DNA of 37,152 nt from Methanobacteriota archaeon (GTDB lineage: Archaea > Thermoplasmatota > Thermoplasmata > UBA10834): contig CP070732.1 of assembly GCA_020347565.1 (NCBI GenBank), positions 1,172,330-1,209,481 on the forward strand, written 5' to 3'. The notes under the pieces were generated by a model. The model saw only the letters and a list, made by a program, of their open reading frames with translations. It was not told the origin of the DNA and made no database searches. Numbering within the stretch: the first letter of the stretch is position 1; each line of letters opens with the position of its first letter. This document shows, in pieces, positions 15,735 to 23,884 of this stretch. Both the position numbers and the translations under genes were made by a program.

Positions 15735-16577
15735 TCACTCGAAGCCCGACCCGTAGACTCGCCTTGGGTTGTCTACATGTATGTCGTACGCTTGCTCCTC
15801 CGTCATGATCCCTTCTTCGAGGAGCGAAAGGGTTCTCTTAGGTACCGTTGTGATCGCCAGAACTGCACCCGGCCTCTCGGGGTCGTCCAGGAAGTCCGTC
15901 TCCATCATGAAACGGGAGCCCTTGGACAGCGCCTCCATGACGGTGTCCCTGCCCGCAAGGACAGAGGGCATCAGCCCGAAGTTCTCCTCCGGCAGTATCA
16001 TCGGTGGGCAGTAGTGCTTGACCACGCGCTCTCGCTCCAGCCGTGCCGCATCGGCCATCTGGGCGAGGTCCTTCATCGTCTGGACCGACCCGCTCTCCGT
16101 GTGCAGTACCACGGCGCAGTCGGCGTCGCGGGCGCGCGCCATCGCATGGGCGAGGATATCGTTCGAGGCGTTCCAGATCTGCTCAGAGACCTCGAAATGC
16201 GGTCTTCCGACCTCGCCGATCGCGAGGGCCTTTCCCTCCATCACGTACTCGGCTGCTATGTCCATGCCGGCGACCATGATGTCCTTCGCCTTGTCTAGGC
16301 CGTGCCTCTTCTCGAGGCCGAGGAGCTCAACGGGGTATGGCCCCACCGTCGCGTAAGCCTTCACGGACGTCTCCGCGTTCACGAGTTCGGCCAACGACAC
16401 GGTGACGTCGAAGCCTCTGCGGTAATCCTCTGCTGAGCTGACATGCAGGTCGTCGTACGGCAGATGGGACACGATTACGTGCGTTCCCCCTCGCCTCTCG
16501 AAATCCTTCACCGCGTCGATGTTCCTTCCCTTGCGCGGCTCGAGGTGAACGTGGTTGTCCAGGATCGGCACCGACAT
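15735..16577 (-). CDS. TatD-related metal-dependent hydrolase (COG1099 type)
   Basis: A 280-residue TIM-barrel amidohydrolase of the archaeal TatD-like family. Metal-site residues are visible as DNHVHLEP near the N-terminus, AIGEVGRPHFEV, VVLHTESG, VKHYCPP and METDFLDDPERPG near the C-terminus, the typical order of such hydrolases. TatD proper is a DNase/deoxyesterase; the archaeal branch has no settled substrate. I chose ATG 16577. A GTG at 16595 in frame would overlap the tbp stop as GTGA and has AGG just before it, so a slightly longer protein translationally coupled to tbp is possible. It is probably cotranscribed with tbp. Confidence 0.87.
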   Translation of the reverse strand: MSVPILDNHVHLEPRKGRNIDAVKDFERRGGTHVIVSHLPYDDLHVSSAEDYRRGFDVTVSLAELVNAETSVKAYATVGPYPVELLGLEKRHGLDKAKDIMVAGMDIAAEYVMEGKALAIGEVGRPHFEVSEQIWNASNDILAHAMARARDADCAVVLHTESGSVQTMKDLAQMADAARLERERVVKHYCPPMILPEENFGLMPSVLAGRDTVMEALSKGSRFMMETDFLDDPERPGAVLAITTVPKRTLSLLEEGIMTEEQAYDIHVDNPRRVYGSGFE

Positions 16578-16591
16578 GCGCAGCTCTCTCG

Positions 16592-17140
16592 TCACCTGAG
16601 AAGTCCCGCGGCCTTCAGCTCCTCTGTTATCTTGTCCACGGCGGCCTCGACGTCCTCGGGCTTCCTGGCGCCCGTGCAAACGAGCTTCCCGCTTCCGAAC
16701 AGCAGGACCACCACCTTGGGCGAGTCGATCCTGTAGACGAGGCCGGGGAACTGCTCGGGCTCGTACTCCACCTTCTCGAGGCCGAGGCTGATGGCTATCG
16801 CGTTGAGGTTTATCTGCGCGCCGAGGTCGCTCGATGCGACGATGTTCTGAACCTCTATCTTCGGCTCGATCTTGATGACAATGCCAGCAGCCTCTATCTG
16901 CTTTGCCACCTTGCTGATGGCCGTCTTGACCTGCTCGAGGCTCTTGGCACCTGTGCACACGACCTTTCCGCTCCTGAAGAGCAAGGTCGCCGTCTTGGGC
17001 TCCTTCAACCTGTATATCAGACCCGGAAACTGCTCTGGCTCGTATTCTGCGCCGTCCAACGCGAGCGCAATCGCCTGTAGATCCAGCTCCCCACCGAGAG
17101 ACGTTGAGGCGACAACGTTCGCTATCTTTATCACTGCCAT
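16592..17140 (-). CDS. tbp: TATA-box-binding protein (TBP)
   Basis: A 182-residue archaeal TBP made of two ~90-residue repeats forming the DNA saddle. The matching repeat blocks are easy to see: NVVASTSLGGELDL against NIVASSDLGAQINL, YEPEQFPGLIYRL against YEPEQFPGLVYRI, and LLFRSGKVVCTGAKS against LLFGSGKLVCTGARK. It recognises box A and nucleates transcription with TFB. ATG 17140 has GGTGGAG a few bases upstream and gives family length; upstream in-frame sequence is not TBP-like. Its promoter holds two identical TATA units in tandem (17161-17184), suggesting unusual start-site choice or autoregulation. Confidence 0.97.
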   Translation of the reverse strand: MAVIKIANVVASTSLGGELDLQAIALALDGAEYEPEQFPGLIYRLKEPKTATLLFRSGKVVCTGAKSLEQVKTAISKVAKQIEAAGIVIKIEPKIEVQNIVASSDLGAQINLNAIAISLGLEKVEYEPEQFPGLVYRIDSPKVVVLLFGSGKLVCTGARKPEDVEAAVDKITEELKAAGLLR

Positions 17141-17160
17141 AAAATCTCCACCGCTCTGCC

Positions 17161-17184
17161 GGTATTTAAATAGGTATTTAAATA
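17161..17184 (-). promoter_or_regulatory. tandem duplicated TATA box of the tbp promoter
   Basis: The 12-mer GGTATTTAAATA occurs twice head-to-tail (17161-17172 and 17173-17184). On the tbp strand this reads TATTTAAATACC twice. From the proximal unit a normal 25-27 nt spacing puts transcription start almost exactly at the ATG (17140), making leaderless mRNA. From the distal unit it starts about 12 nt earlier, including the GGTGGAG ribosome-binding site. Confidence 0.65.
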
Positions 17185-17343
17185 AGTTTCCGGGGGAGGG
17201 TCGGTTTCCAGTGGACATTTCTGCGGCATCTGGCTTCTGCCCTTGCCGAACCAATCGATGCGTATCGCGGGGGCTTCGCAGCCCGAGCGGACATGAACGG
17301 CGTTCGACGATGGCCGTTGCACTTGCGGGATCGGCCAAGTCGG

Positions 17344-18633
17344 TCAGCCTTTGGGCCGTATCATAGATGTCAGGTCCCAACGCCTGCTGAGGGCCTTCCG
17401 ATCTATCCTTCCGACAAGCAGCCTGTCCGTCCGGAATATCCAAACCGTTATGCCGATCATAACAATCGCGAATACAGTCACGTATCCTATGCCTCCCAGG
17501 ACCAGCCCGTAGTCATCGAACATCAGCGCTCGCATGGCCATCATCGGATGGGAGAACGGTATGGCGAAGAGCACGATTTGCCCGGCAAGGGGTAACGTGC
17601 TGAAGTCCTTGAATATGACAATGAACATCGGCACCATCGCAAGGAACGTGATTGACATCGTCAAAGTCTGAGCGGACTTGTAGTTCCTGGCGAAGGTCCC
17701 AACGACCATGCACATAGATAGAGCTGCAATCAGAGTGATGAATAGCGAGAGGCCGACCAGGACGTAGTCGATCGGGCTCAGGACAAGATCGAATTCCTCC
17801 AAGTCTATGGCGGACGAGCCGCTGAACGCACTCATGTAGTAGTTGAACCCGACCATGTATATCGCAGCCATTACGAGTCCGATAAGGGCCCCTGCGACGA
17901 GCTTGCCGGTGACTATCGAGGATCGCCTGACAGGAAGCGTGAGCAGAGTCTCGAGAGTCTTGTTCTCCTTTTCCATGCCCATGGAAGAAATGACTGTCCC
18001 GCCTGCTGCCATTATCAGCATCATGATGACCACAGGGACCATGAACGATTGCGCAGACAGCACCACGCTCAGCTCTCCGGGAGATACTCCATCCATCTCC
18101 TTGTCGCCGAAGATGGTCATGTCGCTCCTGATCGTCGGCGCGAGGGCAAGTCCGGCATCGACAGACGCATTCATCTCGATGAGGTGGAGGGATATCGCCC
18201 TGTCCACGTGCCATAGGACAGCATTCACGGCTGACGATGATATGGAGTCCATGAGGCCCGCACCTCTCATTACCCAGTAGATGCTGATCATCCCGGGCGA
18301 GCCCGATAGGATGTCCCCTGTGAAGCTGGAAGATATCCGCAGCAGCGCTGTCCCGTCGTATTCCGTGACAGCACTCAATCCCTCTTCGACGTCGGTGCCG
18401 TTGTATACGAGCACAGAGTGATCGAAGATGGTGTCGAACGCGACATAGGCGAGAATACCATCGTCCTCTATGACGAGTCCGATGACCGGCGCGCTCGTCG
18501 CCTGTTCCTCCGCCCCACTCAGCATGTTGCCCATGGCAACTAAGAGAATGGCGATGACGATCACGGGGAGTATCGTCGAGCGTGTGAACATCTCCCTGAG
18601 TTCCTTCCTGAGTATGTTGATCGTGCTCTTCAC
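17344..18633 (-). CDS. ABC-2 type transporter permease (NatB-like)
   Basis: A 429-residue membrane protein. One helix lies near the N-terminus (about 20-38, ILPVIVIAILLVAMGNML). A ~170-residue extracytoplasmic domain follows, and then five or six helices from about residue 197, with the ABC-2 segment MEKENKTLETLLTLPVRRSSIVTGK after the second. This layout is that of NatB/YhaP-type exporters. Its ATG overlaps the stop of the ATPase gene by 4 nt, so the two make one exporter. Known relatives export sodium ions, drugs or peptides; the substrate is not determinable here. Confidence 0.85.
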   Translation of the reverse strand: MKSTINILRKELREMFTRSTILPVIVIAILLVAMGNMLSGAEEQATSAPVIGLVIEDDGILAYVAFDTIFDHSVLVYNGTDVEEGLSAVTEYDGTALLRISSSFTGDILSGSPGMISIYWVMRGAGLMDSISSSAVNAVLWHVDRAISLHLIEMNASVDAGLALAPTIRSDMTIFGDKEMDGVSPGELSVVLSAQSFMVPVVIMMLIMAAGGTVISSMGMEKENKTLETLLTLPVRRSSIVTGKLVAGALIGLVMAAIYMVGFNYYMSAFSGSSAIDLEEFDLVLSPIDYVLVGLSLFITLIAALSMCMVVGTFARNYKSAQTLTMSITFLAMVPMFIVIFKDFSTLPLAGQIVLFAIPFSHPMMAMRALMFDDYGLVLGGIGYVTVFAIVMIGITVWIFRTDRLLVGRIDRKALSRRWDLTSMIRPKG

Positions 18634-19382
18634 GAGACCACCTCGGTGAACACCTCTTCGATGTTGTCCGCTCCGTGGCGGTCCTTCAGCTCTCTTGGCG
18701 TGCCCAGTTCGACAATCCTGCCGTCATTTATGAGAGCTATCCTATCGCACATCAGCTCCACCTCGAGCATGTTGTGCGATGACAGTAGGATGGTCGTGCC
18801 GCGCCTGGAGGTTTCCTTGACTATCTTCCTGATCTCCTGGGCATTCAGGACATCCAGGCCGGATGTCAGCTCATCGAGTACGGCGATCTTCGGCCCAATC
18901 ATCAGTGCGCGGGCGACCAGCAGCCTGCGGGTCATACCTTTGCTGTATGTATCCACCTTGTCCCGCATCCGGTCCCCCAGATCCGCGATCTCGACTCCCT
19001 TGGAGACGATCTCGGAGACGCCTTCATTGTCTTCCGCGAAGAACCGCGCGATGAAGCGCAGGTACTCTTCGCCGGTCAGGTTCCTGTACGCACCAGCGTC
19101 CTCGGGCAGGTAGCTCAACATCTTCCTAGCATCATGTGGTCGTCTCGAGATGTCGACGCCGAAGATCGACACCGACCCTGAGGTGATCTGTAGTATGGTG
19201 GATACGATTCTCAGCGCCGTCGTCTTGCCTGCGCCGTTCGGGCCGATCAGTCCGAAGACCTCCCCTCTCTTGACGGAGAACGAAATGCCCTTCAACGCCC
19301 GAGACTCTCCGTAATCCTTCACGAGGTCGGAGACGACCAGTGCAAGGCTTTCGGAGTCGGCGTCGTCGGTGGTCCTATCCAT
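18630..19382 (-). CDS. ABC transporter ATP-binding protein (NatA/CcmA-like)
   Basis: A 250-residue nucleotide-binding subunit. Walker A is GPNGAGKTT (in LIGPNGAGKTTALRIVST), the Q-loop is around LSYLPEDAGAY, the signature is YSKGMTRRLLVARAL (variant of LSGGQ), Walker B is IAVLDELTSGLD, and the H-loop histidine is in LLSSHNMLEVE. It energises the permease encoded immediately downstream (4-nt overlap). A TATA-like element on the minus strand near 19418-19428 could drive the pair. This is a typical exporter-type NBD. Confidence 0.9.
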   Translation of the reverse strand: MDRTTDDADSESLALVVSDLVKDYGESRALKGISFSVKRGEVFGLIGPNGAGKTTALRIVSTILQITSGSVSIFGVDISRRPHDARKMLSYLPEDAGAYRNLTGEEYLRFIARFFAEDNEGVSEIVSKGVEIADLGDRMRDKVDTYSKGMTRRLLVARALMIGPKIAVLDELTSGLDVLNAQEIRKIVKETSRRGTTILLSSHNMLEVELMCDRIALINDGRIVELGTPRELKDRHGADNIEEVFTEVVS

Positions 19383-19427
19383 CTACCGTACCGCCTCTCA
19401 TTTGGAATCTGGCGCTGCTATTTACAA

Positions 19428-19730
19428 TTAATCATGGAACGCCATCGGGGTTCCGACACGCCTTCGCGCACTCGAACAGCACGTTGGTCGTGATCGCCGA
19501 AATCCGCTAGCCCTTCTCCTGGTCTGGCCTTTCAGCGCGGTGCAAGAGGCTCTCGCAGACGCTTGGTAAGCAGCCATTTGATTGGCTTCTCCATGCGCTC
19601 GTCCTCCGGCCCGTAGCCCGTGCATTGCGTACGAGCACCTCAATGGCGCTCAGGCCACATCCAAGATACATCGGATATCTCAGCTTCGTCAGGCTGTTCG
19701 CAGGTCCGGTGTGTCTTGGCAGCATAGGCC
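19428..19730 (-). pseudogene. decayed partial duplicate of the adjacent alpha/alpha-toroid gene's C-terminus
   Basis: Reading this stretch in shifting minus-strand frames recovers the same landmarks, in the same order, as the intact gene at 19793-20884. LRYPMYLGCGLSAIEVL matches LKYPTSQGSGLTALDIL. GYGPEDERMEKPIKWLL matches KYGPEDERMEEPIRWLL. LLHRAERPDQEKG matches LWHRSKRPHPEKD. At least two frame changes and stops separate them, and there is no start or upstream half. It lies directly 3' of the intact gene in the same orientation, so a tandem duplication followed by loss is the simplest reading. Confidence 0.7.
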
Positions 19731-19792
19731 GACTGGAGAGGCGTCCAGGTGGCAGTCACACTCTCGAAGCCTGCCGAGGCACTGGATGGCTT

Positions 19793-20884
19793 TCAGTGCA
19801 TGTCGGCGTACCGGCGCAGGATGGAGATCGCCGTCTCGGTTATCCAAAGGTCCTTCTCCGGATGCGGCCTCTTGGACCGATGCCAGAGGCCGTCCTTAGA
19901 CCTGCATCCCAACAACCACCTGATCGGCTCCTCCATGCGCTCGTCCTCCGGGCCGTACTTCATGTATGTCAATATGTCAAGTGCGGTGAGTCCGCTCCCC
20001 TGCGATGTCGGATACTTCAATGTCGTCCAATTATACTCCGACCGGTAGAACGAGGAGTGATGATTCTTGTGGAAGAACCTGTCCAGGAAGAAGTCCGCAC
20101 CGCGCTTCGCCGCCTTGGTAAATGCCAAGCTATCGCTCCAGGAGAACGAGCGTACGACCATCATCGTCGTCCATATGCAGCTGGGAACTTCCTGATGTTC
20201 CGAGGGGTCGTAGGGCGGCCTGTCATCGCTCTCGACGAGATTCCAGAAGGCGCTCGCCTTCATGTACTTGTACGCTGGTAGGTATCGAACATCCTGTATG
20301 TACGGTATGTTCCAGCCACCGTCCTCGCGCTGCGCGGACAGAAGCCATGAGGCGAGTCTCTTCGTTCTCGGATCGTCATCCATATCGAACTGCAGTAGGT
20401 TCCTGAGAGCGAAGCCATTGTAATGCGGCATGGGGAAAGCCGCGGTCTTTGGCCCCAGGATGTATCCATCATCACCTATCCAGCCGAGTATGCGTTCGAG
20501 GGCCGCCGGGACGCGCCCCTCGTCCTTTCTTGTCACGTAATCTCCGAGCGTGTACAGATTCTGCAGCATCGTTTCGAAGGTCCATCCCACAGGAGGCCCG
20601 GGCCCTCTGCTCTCCTCGATGCTCCTGGTCCTCGATATCGGCCAAGTTCCATCCTCTCTGAGGGAGTTCATCAACCTCACCTTGGGAGGATACTCAGCCA
20701 CTCTGCGGACGACCGCCCCGACTATTGGATCCTTCTCGTCTCTGCCGATGACATCCGTCAGAAGGTAGTACCTTATCGGTGGTGGGGAGAGCTGCAGCAG
20801 TTTCGTGGTCGATTCCTCAACCGCCTTGCGTATCTCGGCCAACATGTTGTTCGCGACCATACATGGCTTCGCTGGAAATCTCAT
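19793..20884 (-). CDS. alpha/alpha-toroid protein related to prenyltransferases / squalene-terpene cyclases
   Basis: About 363 residues, soluble. Repeated segments of two helices end in D-G-x-W/Y-type turns: REDGTWPI (about 90), IGDDGYIL, QREDGGWNIP and RSKDGLWHR. These resemble the QW-like repeats of the prenyltransferase/squalene-cyclase toroid. No DxDD or DCTAE catalytic motif of hopene cyclases is seen, and the function is unknown. The start is uncertain: ATG 20884, or a methionine a few codons in (AMVANN or MLAEIRK); no SD is visible. It follows the peptide-transporter operon by 60 nt in the same direction, so read-through is possible. A degraded copy of its C-terminal third lies downstream. 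Confidence 0.65.
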   Translation of the reverse strand: MRFPAKPCMVANNMLAEIRKAVEESTTKLLQLSPPPIRYYLLTDVIGRDEKDPIVGAVVRRVAEYPPKVRLMNSLREDGTWPISRTRSIEESRGPGPPVGWTFETMLQNLYTLGDYVTRKDEGRVPAALERILGWIGDDGYILGPKTAAFPMPHYNGFALRNLLQFDMDDDPRTKRLASWLLSAQREDGGWNIPYIQDVRYLPAYKYMKASAFWNLVESDDRPPYDPSEHQEVPSCIWTTMMVVRSFSWSDSLAFTKAAKRGADFFLDRFFHKNHHSSFYRSEYNWTTLKYPTSQGSGLTALDILTYMKYGPEDERMEEPIRWLLGCRSKDGLWHRSKRPHPEKDLWITETAISILRRYADMH

Positions 20885-20944
20885 TTTCGGTGGTATACGC
20901 CGTGACCGACCCCTTCCGAGGGTCGAATCACAGGTTTACGCCCT

Positions 20945-21403
20945 TCAGCGCAGCCTCGAAAAGACCTGTGCCGTCTCCTCTCGCTCGTATGACTCTCGGA
21001 GAACCTGGCCAACTATCACGCCTACGATTCCTCCGAACACGAATAGCATTATGAGGATCACCGTCATGTTAAGGAAGAACATGATGTAGAGACCTGGGAA
21101 GATCACTTCGAAGTCATAGAACAGAAACGGTGCGGAGTACGCTATCAGCGCTATGACGTATCCGATCGTGATGTAGACGAAAACGGTCATGATGGCGTGG
21201 TCGGTTCGCCTGTTGAAATACCCTGCGGGCGTTCCGAAAAGCGCAGCCACCAGGAACGCAACGAGGAGGTTCTTGTCGAGCGATGGGGTGGAAACGTTCG
21301 GAAACACGAAGTCGAACGACATGAATGCGATCGCTGGCGCGCTGATCAGGGAGAGCACCAGGATTCTCTTCCAATCATCAGCCCTGATGCTCAGTTGTAC
21401 CAT
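20945..21403 (-). CDS. small multi-pass membrane protein of unknown function in the peptide-transporter operon
   Basis: A 152-residue protein with four predicted membrane helices (ILVLSLISAPAIAFMSFDF, LLVAFLVAALFGTPAGYF, a hydrophobic FVYITIGYVIALIAY region and a Val/Ile/Gly-rich last helix GGIVGVIVGQVL). A short charged C-terminal tail RESYEREETAQ follows. I recognise no family. Its ATG lies inside the last codons of the upstream gene (13-nt overlap), a strong sign of co-translation with that gene and with the Dpp transporter subunits. An accessory subunit is an inference from context. Confidence 0.7.
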   Translation of the reverse strand: MVQLSIRADDWKRILVLSLISAPAIAFMSFDFVFPNVSTPSLDKNLLVAFLVAALFGTPAGYFNRRTDHAIMTVFVYITIGYVIALIAYSAPFLFYDFEVIFPGLYIMFFLNMTVILIMLFVFGGIVGVIVGQVLRESYEREETAQVFSRLR

Positions 21404-21993
21404 CCTCCGTAGTATCTTCTCTCTATCTTCACCATGTCGTTCAGATACAGTTCCTTGGAGTAGTCGTAATCGTGCTCATAATCGCCAAGCCAAGCCACGA
21501 CCCTGAAATCGTGCGTGTAAGGGACGGATTCGAGGGTGTAGTCGATTCCCTCCGACGCTGAATGGTTGATGAAGCCGCTGATGCTCGACAGCGTATAGGG
21601 ATCCGACACAAGCTGTTCGTACTCGTAGATCTTGACCTCGTGCTTCCCAATCTCAGCATATTCGGTCGGGACAGCATAGACGTTGACAATAGGAATCAGA
21701 GCATTATCGGGATGTGAGAGATTCTGGATTTTCACCGTCCAGCTCAAGCTCGTTATGTGCAGGATCTCTCTTGACGGGTTATGCAACTCTATGGTAAGTG
21801 AGATGCGGAGCGACCCGTCGGGGAGCTGTTCTGTCTTCTCCACAGCAGACGCTAGTTTGATGTTCTGTCTGGCATCCATCACGCTGACGTATGTAAGAGC
21901 CGAGGCAATGATCGCGCCGGTGAAGAACAATGCTGCGGCTACGGAAAGGGTCGCCACGAACCATCTACTCCGCAGATCAACCAGTATCGTCAA
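21391..21993 (-). CDS. single-pass membrane-anchored extracytoplasmic protein of unknown function
   Basis: A 200-residue protein: a short cytosolic start, one membrane helix (about 12-35, FVATLSVAAALFFTGAIIAS), then a beta-rich extracytoplasmic domain. The segment LRISLTIELHNPSREILHITS recalls LEA14/WHy-like beta-sandwiches, a weak resemblance only. The C-terminus is rich in Tyr, Glu and Asp (GDYEHDYDYSKELYL) and ends in RRYYGGWYN. The TTG start forms a TTGA overlap with the dppF stop, and its end overlaps the next gene by 13 nt, so it belongs to the dpp operon. A docking or assembly factor for the modified transporter is possible. Confidence 0.7.
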   Translation of the reverse strand: MTILVDLRSRWFVATLSVAAALFFTGAIIASALTYVSVMDARQNIKLASAVEKTEQLPDGSLRISLTIELHNPSREILHITSLSWTVKIQNLSHPDNALIPIVNVYAVPTEYAEIGKHEVKIYEYEQLVSDPYTLSSISGFINHSASEGIDYTLESVPYTHDFRVVAWLGDYEHDYDYSKELYLNDMVKIERRYYGGWYN

Positions 21994-23882
21994 GTCGCAC
22001 CAGCACTCCTCGTGTCTTGAACCGTCCGGGCGCCTCCTCCTTTATAGAGATAGCACGCCACTTGATGCCCGCCACCGACGTCGAAGAGGGGCGGCTCCTC
22101 AGCGCTTGTGAATTTCACAGCCACGACGTTCTTACGGCCTCCCTTCACCGTCTTCAGAGAAATCCTGGACACCCTCTGGGATATGCTCTCTCCGCTTTCT
22201 CCGCCGATAGCCAGGTGTTTCCTCACAATGTCCGAAAGCGCGGACCAGTTGCTCTCGGGTCCCATGATCCTGACATTCACCTTCCTCCGTTTCGTCTCGA
22301 CCGGAAGGACGAGCCTCGTCAGATCGCTCGAGCTGTCAGCAAGAAGGCGATTCTCTATGTACTCCGCGATGTCCTCCGCAGTCTTGGCCGAGGGTTCCTT
22401 GGAATCAGAACACAACACATTCACGGTCATCTCCTTCTCGTTGGTGATGATTCGTCTCGCACCCTTGAGCTCCGGCCTGTTCTTGCGCTTATGATGTCTG
22501 ATGTAATCCACCATGAATGACTCGGCCAGTTTGATGTTGGATGGGTCGCCGCCGACCGACAGGGTAAGCCGGTCGCCGTTCAGGCGCACGCCGGCTATGA
22601 TGCCGTGCATTGGATGGTCAAGCTCCTTGTACGCCACAGTCGACTCCAGCAACGTGAAGAGTTCATTGGCAAGATCCTCGGAGGATATGTGGGCAGGTTT
22701 GGAGCGAATCTCGATGAGCCTATCTGTCAGAAGACTGTCTACCGAATCAACCGCATCTAGAATTGGGTGGTCTTTCCTGCCTTTCGCCACCATATCTTCG
22801 ATGGTGCTCACAACAGCCGCAGGGTCAACCCCCTCCTTGATGTCCAAACGCAGCACCAAACCATCCGGGTGAAGGCTGGAAATCGCCCCTCCCAAGGCCG
22901 CGTCCTCCGTCAGATGATCGTTTTCCTTAAGCCAATCCACGAGGTCCATCGCCTCCCATCCGCACTCCCTGAACGCCTTCGGGCACCTGGGCCTGAATCG
23001 GCAGCCGAGTGGGATGTCAGCAGCACTCGGGACTTCTCCCTTGATATTGATTCGCCCATGCTTCGCATCGGGGTCGGGGACGGGTACGGCCGAGAGCAGC
23101 GCCTGTGTATACGGATGCTTCGGTTCGAATATCACATCGTCGGTCGCGGCCATCTCGACTACTCTCCCGAGATACATAACCGCGAGTTTATCGCTGATGT
23201 ACCGTGCGACCGCTATGTCGTGCGTAATGAACAGGTAAGGAATGCCATACTTGTCTCTCAGGTCGAGCATGAGGTTCAGGACGCCAGCCCGGATGGAGAC
23301 GTCCAACATAGACACGGGCTCGTCAGCTACGATCACCCTCGGCTTCACGGCGAGTGCGCGTGCAATCGACACTCGCTGCCTCTGGCCGCCGCTCAGCTCG
23401 TGCGGGAACCTGTTGAGGTATTCCTTGGCCGGTGCAAGTCCAGCATCCTCCAGGGCATGCACGACCATCTCCATCCTATCCTCCTGAGATTCTCCGATAT
23501 TGTGGTTCAGAAGCGGCTCCATGATCGTCTGGGTCACGGTAGTCCGCGGGTTAAGGGACTCATAGGGGTCCTGGAAGACCATCTGTATGTTCCTCCTGAA
23601 CACCTTCACGTCCTGGCCTTCAATGAGGGCGATGTCCCTTCCCAGGAAGAACACAAATCCATCCGTAGGATCCTCCAACCGTGTCAGCAGCCTCCCGACA
23701 GTGGTCTTGCCGCATCCACTCTCGCCCACGAGGCCAAGGATTTCGCCGGAGCGCATGTCGAAATCCACGCCATCAACCGCCTTGACATAGGCGACGTCCT
23801 TCCCGAACGAGAGGAAGCCCTTCCGAAGCTCGAAGTGCTTCTTCAGGTTCCTCACTTTCACGATTGTGGCGCCGTCGAACAT
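21990..23882 (-). CDS. dppF: oligopeptide ABC transporter ATPase (DppF/OppF-like) with a ~280-residue insertion in its cysteine-rich tail
   Basis: A 630-residue NBD; typical DppF is about 320-340. The first ~290 residues are standard: Walker A GESGCGKT (53-60), Q-loop [13 protein letters not shown], signature LSGGQRQR (163-170), Walker B VIVADEP (183-189), H-loop H221. The oligo_HPY tail begins with cysteines C294, C300 and C307 ([14 protein letters not shown]), but is then interrupted by about 280 residues (roughly 311-592). It resumes with [21 protein letters not shown], holding C610. The cysteines of this tail bind an Fe-S cluster in some homologues. The insert is charged alpha/beta sequence I do not recognise. 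It is preceded by dppD (2-nt gap) and followed by a TTGA-overlapping membrane-protein gene. Confidence 0.88.
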   Translation of the reverse strand: MFDGATIVKVRNLKKHFELRKGFLSFGKDVAYVKAVDGVDFDMRSGEILGLVGESGCGKTTVGRLLTRLEDPTDGFVFFLGRDIALIEGQDVKVFRRNIQMVFQDPYESLNPRTTVTQTIMEPLLNHNIGESQEDRMEMVVHALEDAGLAPAKEYLNRFPHELSGGQRQRVSIARALAVKPRVIVADEPVSMLDVSIRAGVLNLMLDLRDKYGIPYLFITHDIAVARYISDKLAVMYLGRVVEMAATDDVIFEPKHPYTQALLSAVPVPDPDAKHGRINIKGEVPSAADIPLGCRFRPRCPKAFRECGWEAMDLVDWLKENDHLTEDAALGGAISSLHPDGLVLRLDIKEGVDPAAVVSTIEDMVAKGRKDHPILDAVDSVDSLLTDRLIEIRSKPAHISSEDLANELFTLLESTVAYKELDHPMHGIIAGVRLNGDRLTLSVGGDPSNIKLAESFMVDYIRHHKRKNRPELKGARRIITNEKEMTVNVLCSDSKEPSAKTAEDIAEYIENRLLADSSSDLTRLVLPVETKRRKVNVRIMGPESNWSALSDIVRKHLAIGGESGESISQRVSRISLKTVKGGRKNVVAVKFTSAEEPPLFDVGGGHQVACYLYKGGGARTVQDTRSAGAT

Positions 23883-23884
23883 CG

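Noticed and set aside
16578..16958. Upstream extension of the TatD-like hydrolase frame (407 codons in total)
   Set aside because: The extension overlaps tbp in another frame and reads as low-complexity Arg/Gly/Asp-rich shadow sequence; family length and motifs start at ATG 16577.
17161..17184. Tandem 12-mer considered as the start of a CRISPR or iteron array
   Set aside because: Only two units, no spacers, and the position and TATTTAAATA core fit a duplicated TATA box.
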